From contig NZ_QDAE01000020.1 in NCBI RefSeq assembly GCF_003075455.1, positions 1 through 56,036 on the forward strand: DNA of 56,036 bases. Direction: 5' to 3'. Every line of letters begins with the position of its first letter. Position 1 is the first letter of the stretch. Made by a program: the position numbers and the translations under genes. Shown here in pieces: positions 8,111-16,992 of the stretch. The notes under the pieces were generated by a model. That model saw nothing but the letters and a program-made list of their open reading frames with translations, was not told the origin of the DNA and searched no databases. The DNA is from Arthrobacter sp. Bz4 (lineage in GTDB: Bacteria > Actinomycetota > Actinomycetes > Actinomycetales > Micrococcaceae).

Positions 8111-9415
8111 ATGTCCCGCATCACCTCAGTGCGCACGTCCGATGTGCGCTTTCCAACATCCCTGGACCTGTCAGGGTCGGACGCCGTCAATGTCGACCCT
8201 GACTATTCAGCCGCCTACGTTGAAGTGGCGACAGACTCCGGCGAGCGGGGCTACGGTCTGGTCTTCACCTGTGGGCGAGGCAACGAGATCATCACTGCCG
8301 CCATGGACAGCTATGGGGCGCTGTTGATCGGCCAGGACACCGATGAGCTGGTCAACAACCTCGGCGACGCCTCCAAACGGCTGATCCACGATTCGCAGAT
8401 GCGCTGGCTCGGTCCCGAGAAGGGTGTTTCCCACATGGCCTGCGGAGGCCTGATCAACGCTCTCTGGGACATCCGCGCACGCCGAGAGAACAAACCCCTC
8501 TGGCTCTTGCTCAGTGAGATGCCGGTCGAGGAACTGGTCAGCGCCGTTGACTTCACCCACATATCCAACGCCCTGACCCCGCAGGACGCCACCGACCTTC
8601 TTCAGCGTGGACAGGAGGGCAAGCAGGAACGGATCGCCGAGCTCAGGCAGAACGGCTATCCGGCGTACACCACTACCCCTGGCTGGCTGGGGTATAGCGA
8701 CGAGAAGCTTGTGCGTTTATCCAAGGAAGCAGTGGCTGATGGATTCGGCATGATCAAGCTGAAGGTTGCCGGGAGCATTGCCGATGATCGACGTCGCCTG
8801 TCGCTCGCCCGGGAAGCAGTTGGCCCGAACGTCCGGATCGCTATCGACGCCAATCAGCGGTGGGAAGAACAGGATGCTATTGACTGGGTCAACCAGCTGC
8901 AGGACTTCAACCCGTACTGGATAGAGGAACCCACCAGCACCGACGACATCCTGGCCCACGCCGCCATCCGGAAGGCTGTCCACCCGGTCAAGGTGGCGAC
9001 GGGCGAGGCGGTGCAAAGCCGGATCATCTTCAAGCAGCTGCTTCAGGCCGGTGCCATCGACATCATGCAGATCGACTCGACTCGCGTCGCGGGTGTGAAC
9101 GAAAACATCGCCAATCTCCTGCTCGCAGCAAAGTTCGAGACCCCGGTGTGCCCACACGCGGGTGGTGTGGGCCTGTGCGAACTGGTGCAGCACTTCTCAT
9201 TCTTCGACTACGCAGCAATTACCGGAACCATGGAAGACCGAGTCATCGAGTTCGTTGATCACCTTCACGAGCACTTCGCTGAGCCCGTCATCGTGACCGG
9301 TGGACGCTATCAGGCGCCGAAGCGTCCGGGTGTGGGTGCTGAGATGCTGGACGCCTCGACCACTCGGTGGACCTTCCCTGCCGGCGCTGGCTGGCAGGAA
9401 CTCAACGCACGCTGA
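8111..9415 (+). CDS. L-fuconate dehydratase-like enolase-superfamily enzyme
   Basis: The 434-residue enzyme is an enolase-superfamily acid-sugar dehydratase of the L-fuconate dehydratase (FucD) type. Catalytic positions line up with the characterised Xanthomonas enzyme at a constant offset of two: Lys218 in KLK, Asp246, Glu272, Glu299, and the Asp322/His349 dyad, with Mg2+ ligands intact. The reaction removes water from the aldonate to give a 2-keto-3-deoxy acid. Characterised FucD also acts on D-arabinonate, which has the same stereochemistry but lacks the methyl group, so both substrates are plausible here. AGGAG precedes ATG 8111. It follows dctM by 39 bp. Confidence 0.92.
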   Translation: MSRITSVRTSDVRFPTSLDLSGSDAVNVDPDYSAAYVEVATDSGERGYGLVFTCGRGNEIITAAMDSYGALLIGQDTDELVNNLGDASKRLIHDSQMRWLGPEKGVSHMACGGLINALWDIRARRENKPLWLLLSEMPVEELVSAVDFTHISNALTPQDATDLLQRGQEGKQERIAELRQNGYPAYTTTPGWLGYSDEKLVRLSKEAVADGFGMIKLKVAGSIADDRRRLSLAREAVGPNVRIAIDANQRWEEQDAIDWVNQLQDFNPYWIEEPTSTDDILAHAAIRKAVHPVKVATGEAVQSRIIFKQLLQAGAIDIMQIDSTRVAGVNENIANLLLAAKFETPVCPHAGGVGLCELVQHFSFFDYAAITGTMEDRVIEFVDHLHEHFAEPVIVTGGRYQAPKRPGVGAEMLDASTTRWTFPAGAGWQELNAR

Positions 9416-9441
9416 TCTGCAGATCCACCCGAAGGAGAACC

Positions 9442-10953
9442 ATGACCGCTATCACCCTCCCCATCGCAGTCACCACCGAGGACGTCGACCACGCGGCCCG
9501 GGCGGCGCATCAAGCCTTCCTGCACGTTGCTACTGAGGCCCCCTCCCTCAGAGCCAACAGATTGACCGCTGTCGCTGCTGCACTACGGGCCCACGCCGAC
9601 GAACTCGTTGAGCTTGGTCAGGCTGACACGCACCTGGCACCCGCCAGGCTTCAAGGCGAGCTCAAACGCACCGCGTTCCAACTAGACCTTTTTGCCGAAG
9701 AGGTCATCGCTGGCATTCCATTAGATGCGACGATCGACCATGCCGATGCTGACTGGGGCATGGGCCCTCGACCTGACATCCGGCGGGTCAATGTTCCCCT
9801 GGGGGTAGTCGGAGTGTTCGGTGCGTCCAACTTTCCGTTCGCCTTTAGTGTGATCGGCGGAGACTCCGCCTCGGCGTTGGCGGCTGGATGCGCGGTTCTT
9901 CACAAGATCCATGGAGGGCATAGAACGCTCGCCGTGCGAACAGCCGAGATCGTCACCGAAGCTCTCCGGGAGAGCGGCTCGCCAGACCACCTGTTTTCGG
10001 TGATCGAGGGCAGAACCGCGGCCGAGGCACTGGTGGACCATTCGCTGGTGAAGGCTATTGGCTTCACCGGGTCCACGGCTGGCGGGCGCGCGCTTTTCAA
10101 CAGGGCCAGCTCACGGCCGGAACCCATCCCGTTCTACGGCGAGCTCGGCAGCATCAATCCGGTCTTCGTGCTCCCCCAAGCGTGGGAAAGCCGTTCGCAG
10201 TCAATCCTCACCGGCTATGCCGCATCGTTCACCGCCGGGATGGGACAGTTCTGCACCAAACCAGGGGTGCTGTTTGTTCCTGACACTTATTCAGAGGAGG
10301 ACCTCCGCGGCGTGCTCGAACCGGAGTTGGGACATGCAGCGTTGAGCGAGCTTCTCACGCCTGGACTGCGCGAATCCTTCGGTCACGCTCGTGATGAGGC
10401 GGCCGCCCACGATGGAGTCACCGCCCTGATTCCCGGATCGGATGACCTGGTACCTGCTCCTACCGTTCTGCTTACTGACAGCACAGTGGTCGCTGCAAAT
10501 CCTGAAATCCTGCACCTGGAGATGTTTGGACCGGCCACCCTAGTGGTTCGGTATCAGCAACCGGAGGAATTGCCGGGCCTGGCAGTTCTGATGGAGGGTC
10601 AGTTGACGGCGTCTATCCATGCGGACGACGCCGACGATGCTGCGTCGCTCATCGACGCGGTCACCGGCATAGCGGGCCGGGTGCTTTGGAATGGGTGGCC
10701 GACGGGGGTGACCGTCTCGTACGCACAACAGCATGGTGGGCCATACCCGGCCACCACCTCCCACACCACGTCCGTGGGGACCGCAGCGATCGGTCGCTTC
10801 ACCCGGCCCGTCGCCTACCAGGACTTGCCCGACCGTGAGCTACCCGTCCCCCTCCAAGAGGCAAACCCGTGGAACGTTGCCCGCCGCGTCGACGGCAACG
10901 TCGTCGTCGCACAGTCCCAGTCCCAGTCCCAGTCCGGGAGCGTTGAAGGATGA
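9442..10953 (+). CDS. NAD(P)-dependent aldehyde dehydrogenase, alpha-ketoglutarate-semialdehyde (2,5-dioxovalerate) type
   Basis: The 503-residue enzyme has an aldehyde-dehydrogenase active site: Asn130 in FGASNFPF, Lys155, Glu234 in GELGSINP, and catalytic Cys271 in GQFCTKPG. The G-E-L-G-S-I-N-P and G-Q-F-C-T-K-P-G forms are characteristic of bacterial 2,5-dioxopentanoate dehydrogenases, which oxidise alpha-ketoglutarate semialdehyde to 2-oxoglutarate at the end of Weimberg-type pentose pathways. GAAGGAGA precedes ATG 9442. The C-terminus ends in a Ser-Gln run encoded by four tandem CAGTCC units. The stop overlaps the next start as ATGA. It works naturally with the FAH-type dehydratase encoded just after it. 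Confidence 0.88.
   Translation: MTAITLPIAVTTEDVDHAARAAHQAFLHVATEAPSLRANRLTAVAAALRAHADELVELGQADTHLAPARLQGELKRTAFQLDLFAEEVIAGIPLDATIDHADADWGMGPRPDIRRVNVPLGVVGVFGASNFPFAFSVIGGDSASALAAGCAVLHKIHGGHRTLAVRTAEIVTEALRESGSPDHLFSVIEGRTAAEALVDHSLVKAIGFTGSTAGGRALFNRASSRPEPIPFYGELGSINPVFVLPQAWESRSQSILTGYAASFTAGMGQFCTKPGVLFVPDTYSEEDLRGVLEPELGHAALSELLTPGLRESFGHARDEAAAHDGVTALIPGSDDLVPAPTVLLTDSTVVAANPEILHLEMFGPATLVVRYQQPEELPGLAVLMEGQLTASIHADDADDAASLIDAVTGIAGRVLWNGWPTGVTVSYAQQHGGPYPATTSHTTSVGTAAIGRFTRPVAYQDLPDRELPVPLQEANPWNVARRVDGNVVVAQSQSQSQSGSVEG
10912..10935 (+). repeat. Tandem hexanucleotide repeat, four copies of CAGTCC
   Basis: Four perfect CAGTCC units encode the Gln-Ser tail of the aldehyde dehydrogenase, 15 bp before the next start codon. 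The unit length preserves frame, so copy-number changes would alter only the tail length and the spacing to the next gene. Confidence 0.9.
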
Positions 10954-12143
10954 GCGGCTTGCTGCCCGAGGACGCTAGCGTGGCCCTCCTGGTTGGACGC
11001 CTCTGGGACCCAGCGACCGGGGGGCCACGCCCGATCATGGTGGATGGTGACACGGTCGTCGATTTGTTCGACTTTGCCACGACGGTATCTGACCTCCTGA
11101 ATCGTGAAGATACGACTATGCTCCTCGAGCACGTCCGTCAGTCGGATGCGCAACGCTGGAACCTCGCCGAGGTCATCAGCGCGACCTTCGAGAAGGCTGA
11201 TCATGACTCGATGAGCGGTGCCTCACCATCTCTGCTGGCACCAGTAGATCTCCAGGCTCTTAAAGCCTGCGGTGTCACGTTCGTCGACAGCATGATCGAA
11301 CGCGTCATTGAGGAACGCTGCGCGGGCGACTTCACGCTGGCCGAACAGATGCGCACGCTGGTGCTGGATGCTCTCGGTGGGAGTCTTGAAGGACTCCGTC
11401 CAGGATCCGTCGAGGCTTCCCGGGTGAAGGCGGTACTGGTGCGCGAGGGATTCTGGTCCCAGTACCTGGAAGTCGGCATTGGACCGGATCCCGAGGTCTT
11501 CACCAAGGCCCCGGTCCTATCCGCAGTTGGCACCGGGGCTGACATCGGTATCCCGGGGTTTTCTTCCTGGAATAACCCCGAGCCAGAACTGGTACTCGTG
11601 GTGGACAACCAGGGCCGTATCCGCGGCTGCACCCTCGGCAACGACGTCAACCTTCGCGATGTCGAAGGCCGCAGCGCCCTGTTGCTCGGCATGGCGAAGG
11701 ACAACAATGGCTCGGCAGCGCTGGGTCCTTTCGTGAGATTGTTCAACGATTCTTACACGCTCGACGACGCACGCCACGAGAGCATCCAGCTCACGGTTCG
11801 CGGGGCCGATGGGTATGTCCTGACCGGAACCAACAGCGTTCAACGGCTCAGCCGCCCGTTCGAGGAACTTGTCGGTGCGGCCTACGGCAAGCATCATCAG
11901 TATCCCGACGGGTTCGTGCTATTTACCGGGACATTGTTCGCTCCCAATGAGGACCGCGAAACACCGGGGATGGGATTCACCCACAAGGCCGGCGATGTCG
12001 TGGAAATCGGTAGCGATCGGCTGGGTAAACTGACCAACATGGTGAAACCCACTGAAGATCTGGACCCGTGGAAGTTTGGAATCGGCAGCCAACTCAGCTA
12101 CATCCTCGCTCAACGAAACACTCACCCGGCTGGTGGGAGATGA
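10950..12143 (+). CDS. FAH-family 2-keto-3-deoxy-aldonate dehydratase (XylX/KdaD-like)
   Basis: The 397-residue protein has a C-terminal fumarylacetoacetase-like domain. The metal site is visible as PEPELVLVVD followed by LGNDVNLRDVEGR, and the length is that of the two-domain FAH proteins such as Caulobacter XylX and Sulfolobus 2-keto-3-deoxy-D-arabinonate dehydratase, which convert a C5 keto-deoxy acid to alpha-ketoglutarate semialdehyde. The gene overlaps the semialdehyde dehydrogenase gene by 4 bp, strongly supporting that pairing. Which pentonate stereoisomer is used cannot be told. A hydrolase of a different diketo acid is the main alternative. Confidence 0.82.
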   Translation: MSGLLPEDASVALLVGRLWDPATGGPRPIMVDGDTVVDLFDFATTVSDLLNREDTTMLLEHVRQSDAQRWNLAEVISATFEKADHDSMSGASPSLLAPVDLQALKACGVTFVDSMIERVIEERCAGDFTLAEQMRTLVLDALGGSLEGLRPGSVEASRVKAVLVREGFWSQYLEVGIGPDPEVFTKAPVLSAVGTGADIGIPGFSSWNNPEPELVLVVDNQGRIRGCTLGNDVNLRDVEGRSALLLGMAKDNNGSAALGPFVRLFNDSYTLDDARHESIQLTVRGADGYVLTGTNSVQRLSRPFEELVGAAYGKHHQYPDGFVLFTGTLFAPNEDRETPGMGFTHKAGDVVEIGSDRLGKLTNMVKPTEDLDPWKFGIGSQLSYILAQRNTHPAGGR

Positions 12144-12853
12144 CCAGTTTTTCCTCCTCGGACGTTGAACACCGCGGGAGATCCGGGGCACACGTGTATT
12201 GGAGACTTCGAGCGAAGATCCTGGACCTGCAGCTCCCGCCGGACGCCAAAATAAACATTGATGCTCTTGTTCGGGAGCTCGGTGTGTCTCAGACTCCCAT
12301 TCGTGAGGCCTTGAGTCAGCTAGAGGGCGACCGGTTGATCGTCAAGACACCCGGCAAGGGTTACCGCACGACGGCGCTACTTGAGACAGCAGAACTTCGG
12401 GAGTTGTTTGAATTTCGTCTGCTGATCGAACCGTGGGCGGCACGGGCGGCCGCCGTCAATCGTCTCAGCAACCCGGCGCGCATCCTTCACGCATCCCTTG
12501 ACGAGTTCGAGGCCGGCGCATCAACCGACGGCAGTATTCGTCACCAGCTGGTAGCGCACGACACCATGTTTCATGATCGGATCCTTTTGGCCAGCAGCAA
12601 CGAGTTCGCCCTGCATGCCTACCGAGCGACTCACTGCCACCTACACCTTTTCCGTCTCCATCCAGCCGATTATCAGGGAACCAGCACAGTGGAGGAACAC
12701 CGAGCGATCGTTGATGCCATCGCACTGTGCGACCCCGACGCTGCGGAATCGGCCATGCATCGACATTTGATCGGTGCGTACCACCGCTTCGCGGAAGCCT
12801 TCTCTCAGGAAGATTCCGAGCTGAGAGTTCCGCCGCCAGCCAAGCTCTGCTGA
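12140..12853 (+). CDS. GntR-family (FCD/FadR-subfamily) transcriptional regulator
   Basis: This 237-residue repressor-type protein has an N-terminal winged helix (about residues 20-85, with ELGVSQTPIREALSQLEGDRLI as recognition unit) and an all-helical FCD ligand domain. His-containing segments HDTMFHD and HHRL-like positions can supply the metal ligands found in FCD proteins that sense carboxylates. ATG 12140 overlaps the previous stop (ATGA); earlier in-frame ATG 12068 lies well inside the previous gene. It sits inside the island it probably controls, most likely through the palindrome at 4013-4038, with a pathway keto acid or aldonate as inducer. The ligand is inference. Confidence 0.9.
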   Translation: MTSFSSSDVEHRGRSGAHVYWRLRAKILDLQLPPDAKINIDALVRELGVSQTPIREALSQLEGDRLIVKTPGKGYRTTALLETAELRELFEFRLLIEPWAARAAAVNRLSNPARILHASLDEFEAGASTDGSIRHQLVAHDTMFHDRILLASSNEFALHAYRATHCHLHLFRLHPADYQGTSTVEEHRAIVDAIALCDPDAAESAMHRHLIGAYHRFAEAFSQEDSELRVPPPAKLC

Positions 12854-12883
12854 CCATCCATTCAACGAAGAATAAGGACAACC

Positions 12884-13639
12884 ATGGCAAACACTTTCAA
12901 TGGCGTGCGCGCTCTCGTGACCGGCGGAGCGTCTGGAATAGGTGCCGCGGTCACCGCCGAGCTGGTGGCCCGCGGTGCCCGGGTCGCTGTGCTTGACCTG
13001 CAGCCCGACAATCTGCCTGACGGCGTCGTCGGTTTCACCTGCGACATCGGTGACAGCGCTTCGGTTGACTCGGCAGTGGCGTCGGTGGCCAGTGAGCTCG
13101 GGGGCATCGACATCGTCGTCAATAATGCGGGGATAGGCGCAGCCGGGACTGTGGCCGACAATGCTGACGACGAGTGGCTCCGCGTGTTGAACATCAACGT
13201 TGTTGGGATCGCCCGGGTGTCACGGGCGGCACTCCCCTACCTCAGGGAATCGGCTTCCGCAGCCATTGTCAACACCGCTTCGGTGGCAGCGACCCATGGC
13301 CTGCCGCAACGGGCGCTCTACTCTGCGAGCAAAGGCGCAGTGGCCGCGCTCACCCGAGCAATGGCAGCGGATCATATGCGGGACAACATCAGGGTCAACT
13401 GCGTCAATCCCGGCACCGCAGACACCCCATGGGTTGGCAGGTTACTTGCAGCTGCGACGGATCCCGCCGCTGAGCGCCAGGCGCTGGAAGCCCGCCAGCC
13501 GCATGGTCGGTTGGTGTCCGCCGAAGAGGTGGCATCATCAATCCTCTTTCTGGCCGACCCGGCCAATGGCTCCACAACCGGAAGTTCCCTGACTGTCGAC
13601 GGCGGGATGCATTCTCTTCTGCTCCGCTCTGATGCCTAG
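12884..13639 (+). CDS. Short-chain dehydrogenase/reductase, likely 2-keto-3-deoxy-L-fuconate dehydrogenase
   Basis: This is a 251-residue classical SDR. The cofactor loop GGASGIG is at residues 14-20, an N-N-A-G motif at 80-83, and the catalytic Ser133, Tyr146 and Lys150 are in place. Sequence alone gives only an NAD(P)-dependent alcohol/ketone oxidoreductase. The position between a fuconate dehydratase homologue and an FAH hydrolase matches route-III L-fucose clusters, where an SDR oxidises 2-keto-3-deoxy-L-fuconate at C4 to the 2,4-diketo acid. It follows the regulator gene by 30 bp with AATAAGGACAA as ribosome binding site. Confidence 0.85.
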   Translation: MANTFNGVRALVTGGASGIGAAVTAELVARGARVAVLDLQPDNLPDGVVGFTCDIGDSASVDSAVASVASELGGIDIVVNNAGIGAAGTVADNADDEWLRVLNINVVGIARVSRAALPYLRESASAAIVNTASVAATHGLPQRALYSASKGAVAALTRAMAADHMRDNIRVNCVNPGTADTPWVGRLLAAATDPAAERQALEARQPHGRLVSAEEVASSILFLADPANGSTTGSSLTVDGGMHSLLLRSDA

Positions 13640-13676
13640 ACCACCTGTTTACTACGCGACAAAAAGGAGACTTAAA

Positions 13677-14528
13677 ATGGAACTAATGCGATTGGGTGAG
13701 CCCGGCCGGGAAATCCCTGCGGTGCGCCAGGACGGGGAAACCTATGACCTGCGCGGACTGACCGCCGAGATTAACGGCTTGTTCCTCGGGGAGGACGGTA
13801 TCGGCCGGGTGCGTGATGCATTGGCTGCCGGCACCCTGCCACCACTTGAGGGGGCCACAGCGATGCGGGTGGGAGCTCCGCTGACTGGTATTAACGCCGT
13901 CGTCTGCGTGGGCCAGAACTATGCGGCGCACGCTGCCGAGACCGGCGACCAGCCGCCCAAGGCCCCGATCATCTTCTTCAAGCATCCCAATACGGTCGTC
14001 GGGCCGAACGACGACGTCGTCATCCCGCCGGGCGCCCAGAAAGTTGATTGGGAGGTGGAGCTTGCCGTGGTCATCGGCAAGCGGGCGTCCTACCTGTCCA
14101 GCGTCGAAGAGGCTCTCGACTGTATCGCCGGGTTCACGATCAGCAACGATGTCTCGGAACGCGACTACCAGATCGGGCACTCGGGAGGCCAGTGGTCCAA
14201 GGGCAAGTGCGCGCCGACCTTCAACCCGATGGGACCAGCCTTGGTGCCGGTCGCCGACGTCGCGGATCCGCAGGCACTCCGGCTCTACTCAACCGTCAAC
14301 GGTGACCCCCGGCAGGATTCCACGACAGCTGACATGGTGTTCAGCGTCGCCGAGATCATTCACAACCTCTCCCAGTACATGGCCCTGGATCCCGGAGACG
14401 TGGTGAACACCGGCACCCCCGAGGGTGTTGCCCTGTCCGGCCGTTTCCCCTATCTGGCGGCCGGGGACATTATGACGATCGGCATTGACGGTCTGGGCGA
14501 GCAGCGCCAACACGTCGTCGGGTCCTGA
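13677..14528 (+). CDS. FAH-family hydrolase, likely 2,4-diketo-3-deoxy-L-fuconate hydrolase
   Basis: The 283-residue fumarylacetoacetase-family protein has its divalent-metal ligands at Glu126 and Glu128 (DWEVEL) and Asp158 (SNDVSERD), plus the NYAAHA segment near 81-86 and the C-terminal NTGTPEGVA loop. This single-domain form includes acylpyruvases and 2,4-diketo-3-deoxy-L-fuconate hydrolase, which splits the diketo acid to pyruvate and L-lactate. AAGGAG lies 9 bp before ATG 13677; an upstream in-frame ATG at 13632 overlaps the SDR gene and lacks a binding site. It closes the island, and the next gene is on the other strand. Confidence 0.88.
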   Translation: MELMRLGEPGREIPAVRQDGETYDLRGLTAEINGLFLGEDGIGRVRDALAAGTLPPLEGATAMRVGAPLTGINAVVCVGQNYAAHAAETGDQPPKAPIIFFKHPNTVVGPNDDVVIPPGAQKVDWEVELAVVIGKRASYLSSVEEALDCIAGFTISNDVSERDYQIGHSGGQWSKGKCAPTFNPMGPALVPVADVADPQALRLYSTVNGDPRQDSTTADMVFSVAEIIHNLSQYMALDPGDVVNTGTPEGVALSGRFPYLAAGDIMTIGIDGLGEQRQHVVGS

Positions 14529-14562
14529 TTGGCGCAGGTCAGGTCGACAAGAGGAGCCGGGG

Positions 14563-15666
14563 CTAGACGTCCCGGGTGACGACGGCCTGGGCGAAAGCGG
14601 TCAGCGCCTGCTTGACGATGCTTTCCGGCAGTGGTTCGAGGGCGGCGACGGCGTCGTCGGCCCACTGCTGAGCGACCTTCCAGGCGTCCTGGGTTGCCGG
14701 GTGGGTACTGACGGCGGCGACGGCGGTAGCGAGCGACTCGTCCGAGGTGAGGTCCCCATCGACCAGGTCGACAACATTGGCGGCCGAAGCGTCCCCGGCA
14801 GCAGCGGCCTGGCGGATCAGCAGAATCGGCAGCGTCGGGACGCCCTCGCGCAGGTCGGTGCCTGGTGACTTGCCGGAAGTGACCTTGACGCCAGTGACGT
14901 CGATGACGTCGTCGGCGAGCTGGAACGCCACCCCCACCTTCTCGCCGTAGGACAGCATGACGTCGATGACCGACTGCGAGGCCTGGCCGAACAGCGCGCC
15001 GAGCTGCCCCGACGCCGCAACCAGAGACCCGGTCTTGTCTGCGATGACCGACAGATAGTGCTCCACCGGATCTTCGTCCTCGCGGGGCCCGACCGTCTCG
15101 TGAAGCTGTCCCAGGCAGAGCCGTTCAAAGGTCCGAGCCTGGATCCCCAGGGCCCGGCCGCCCAGCTCCGACACCAGGATGGAGGCACGGGCGAAGATCA
15201 GGTCACCGGTCAGGATGGCTACCGAGTTACCCCACACCTCGTGGGCCGTCGGCGCACCACGACGGTACGGCGCCGAGTCCATGACGTCGTCGTGATAGAG
15301 CGTGGCCAGGTGGGTCAGTTCGACGACGACGGCGGCCTGCACCACCTCGGGGCGGCTGGCATCCCCGAGGTGCGACGCCAGAATGGTCAACAGTGGCCGG
15401 ATGCGTTTGCCGCCCGCTTCAACGAGGTGGCGGCTGGTGGCATCGGCGAGCGGATCGGAGCTGGCGATGGCTTCCCGGAGCTGCTTCTCGACCTTGGCCA
15501 GGCAGGTGGTGACCGCGGGCCCAAGGTGAGGATCCTCGGCGATCAAGGCAAATCCGGGCGGAAGCCGCAGACCGGTAGCAATGGCTCCGGTGGCAGTGTC
15601 GAGCTCGGCGCCGTCGGACAGCGAGTGTCCAGCACGGGTCCAGCCGGGGTTTGCAGATTCTGTCAC
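14563..15666 (-). CDS. Trans-polyprenyl diphosphate synthase (menaquinone side chain)
   Basis: The 367-residue all-helical prenyltransferase has both aspartate-rich motifs: DDVMD at 126-130 and DDVID at 252-256, the Mg2+ and diphosphate sites of chain elongation. The GGKRIRP segment near 85-91 binds isopentenyl diphosphate. Proteins of this type make C35-C50 isoprenoid chains; next to menG and a MenJ-like gene it most likely supplies the menaquinone tail. Start is GTG 15666, 9 bp after the reductase stop, so it is last in a menG-menJ-synthase operon. The exact chain length cannot be read from sequence. Confidence 0.92.
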   Translation of the reverse strand: MTESANPGWTRAGHSLSDGAELDTATGAIATGLRLPPGFALIAEDPHLGPAVTTCLAKVEKQLREAIASSDPLADATSRHLVEAGGKRIRPLLTILASHLGDASRPEVVQAAVVVELTHLATLYHDDVMDSAPYRRGAPTAHEVWGNSVAILTGDLIFARASILVSELGGRALGIQARTFERLCLGQLHETVGPREDEDPVEHYLSVIADKTGSLVAASGQLGALFGQASQSVIDVMLSYGEKVGVAFQLADDVIDVTGVKVTSGKSPGTDLREGVPTLPILLIRQAAAAGDASAANVVDLVDGDLTSDESLATAVAAVSTHPATQDAWKVAQQWADDAVAALEPLPESIVKQALTAFAQAVVTRDV

Positions 15667-15675
15667 TGTCTAAGA

Positions 15676-16992
15676 CTAACTAGTAGAGCGCGTGGAACTG
15701 GCATGCGTCCGCGCGCGCGGATGGGATTGGTTGCTGACGGCCGGCACCAGCTGCTCCAGCAGGTGAATGACGCGGTCCTCGAAACCTTTGCCACCGGAGT
15801 CGGTCAGGTTGGCGAGCATCCGCACCACAAAGCGCATCAGCACCGGGATCGGCATGCCGGTCCGCAACGCCAACCGCAGAATGGCCGGCTTGCCGATCAG
15901 CTGAGCGAAGATGGTGCCGAGGGTAAAGTGGCTCCCCCACAGCCCTCTGATGTGTGGCGCGTAACCGGCCAGGACCTGATCGCGGCCCAGGGTTGAAACG
16001 ACCTGTTCGGCGTTGATGATGAACTCGGCAGCGTACCGGGCCGACTCCATCGCGTAGGAGATACCCTCGCCGTTGAACGGGGACACCATTCCACCGGCAT
16101 CGCCGAGCAGCAGCATCCCCGGACTGTAGTGGGGTGTCCGGTTGAAGCCCATGGGCAGGGCGGCGCCGCGGATCTCGCCGACTTGCTGCTCGGGAACGAA
16201 ACCCCACTCAGCGGGCATCCCGGCGGTCCAGTCCCGCAGCACCTGCTTGTAATCCAGCTTGCCGAACTCGGCAGAGGAATTGAGGATGCCCAGGCCCACA
16301 TTGGACGTGCCATCCCCCACACCGAAGACCCAGCCGTAGCCGGGAAGCGGCTTGCCGGTCGCGTCGGGGAGCTCGAGCCACCCTTCCATCCAGGGGTCCT
16401 CATGGCGCGGACTGGTGAAGTAGGTTCGTACCGCGACGCCGAGCGGGCGATCATCGCGCTTCGCCAAGCCCAGGCTGACGGCCGTCCGGGTCGAGTTGCC
16501 ATCGGCCGCCAGGACGGTGTCAGCGTGAAACTGCCGGGTCTCCCCCGTCTTACGCCCGGACGAGTCCAGGATATTGACGACGACGCCGGTCACTCGGCCG
16601 GCGTCGTTGCGGATCGCTCTGGTGACGGAGTGACCCTCAAGGATGACGGCGCCCGCCGCGCGAGCGTGTTCGGCTAGTTGTTCATCGAATCCGAACCGGG
16701 TGCGGACCAGCCCGTAATCGGGGAAGTCGGTTAGCTCCGGCCAGGGCACCTCGACGGTGCGGCCGCCAGCTTTGAGCCGCAGCCCGACGTTGCGGCGCCA
16801 TCCCGCCGTCTCCTCATGGGGCAGGCCGAGCAGCTGGATCTCACGGACTGCGCGGGGCGTGAACCCGTCTCCACAGACCTTCTCACGCGGGAAGACCGAT
16901 TTTTCCACCACTGTCACGTCTACCCCGGCACGCGCCAGGTAGTAGGCAGCGGTTGAGCCAGCGGGGCCAGCCCCGACAATCAGTACCGACAC
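15676..16992 (-). CDS. menJ: Geranylgeranyl-reductase-family FAD oxidoreductase, menaquinone reductase MenJ-like
   Basis: This is a 438-residue flavoprotein with a dinucleotide-binding GAGPAG at 7-12, the PREKVCGDGFTPRA motif near 38-48 that is diagnostic of the geranylgeranyl reductase family, and a second FAD motif GDAGGMVSPFNGEGI near 305. Mycobacterial MenJ of this family saturates one isoprene unit of menaquinone-9. The order prenyl synthase, reductase, methyltransferase here is the same set of genes found together in mycobacteria. It begins directly after the menG stop (16993). A role in saturating another isoprenoid is possible but less likely given the context. Confidence 0.87.
   Translation of the reverse strand: MSVLIVGAGPAGSTAAYYLARAGVDVTVVEKSVFPREKVCGDGFTPRAVREIQLLGLPHEETAGWRRNVGLRLKAGGRTVEVPWPELTDFPDYGLVRTRFGFDEQLAEHARAAGAVILEGHSVTRAIRNDAGRVTGVVVNILDSSGRKTGETRQFHADTVLAADGNSTRTAVSLGLAKRDDRPLGVAVRTYFTSPRHEDPWMEGWLELPDATGKPLPGYGWVFGVGDGTSNVGLGILNSSAEFGKLDYKQVLRDWTAGMPAEWGFVPEQQVGEIRGAALPMGFNRTPHYSPGMLLLGDAGGMVSPFNGEGISYAMESARYAAEFIINAEQVVSTLGRDQVLAGYAPHIRGLWGSHFTLGTIFAQLIGKPAILRLALRTGMPIPVLMRFVVRMLANLTDSGGKGFEDRVIHLLEQLVPAVSNQSHPRARTHASSTRSTS

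Noticed and set aside
15058..15996. 312-codon plus-strand frame opposite the prenyl synthase and MenJ genes
   Set aside because: Antisense shadow of two recognisable genes, with a composition typical of complementary-strand reading of GC-rich DNA.
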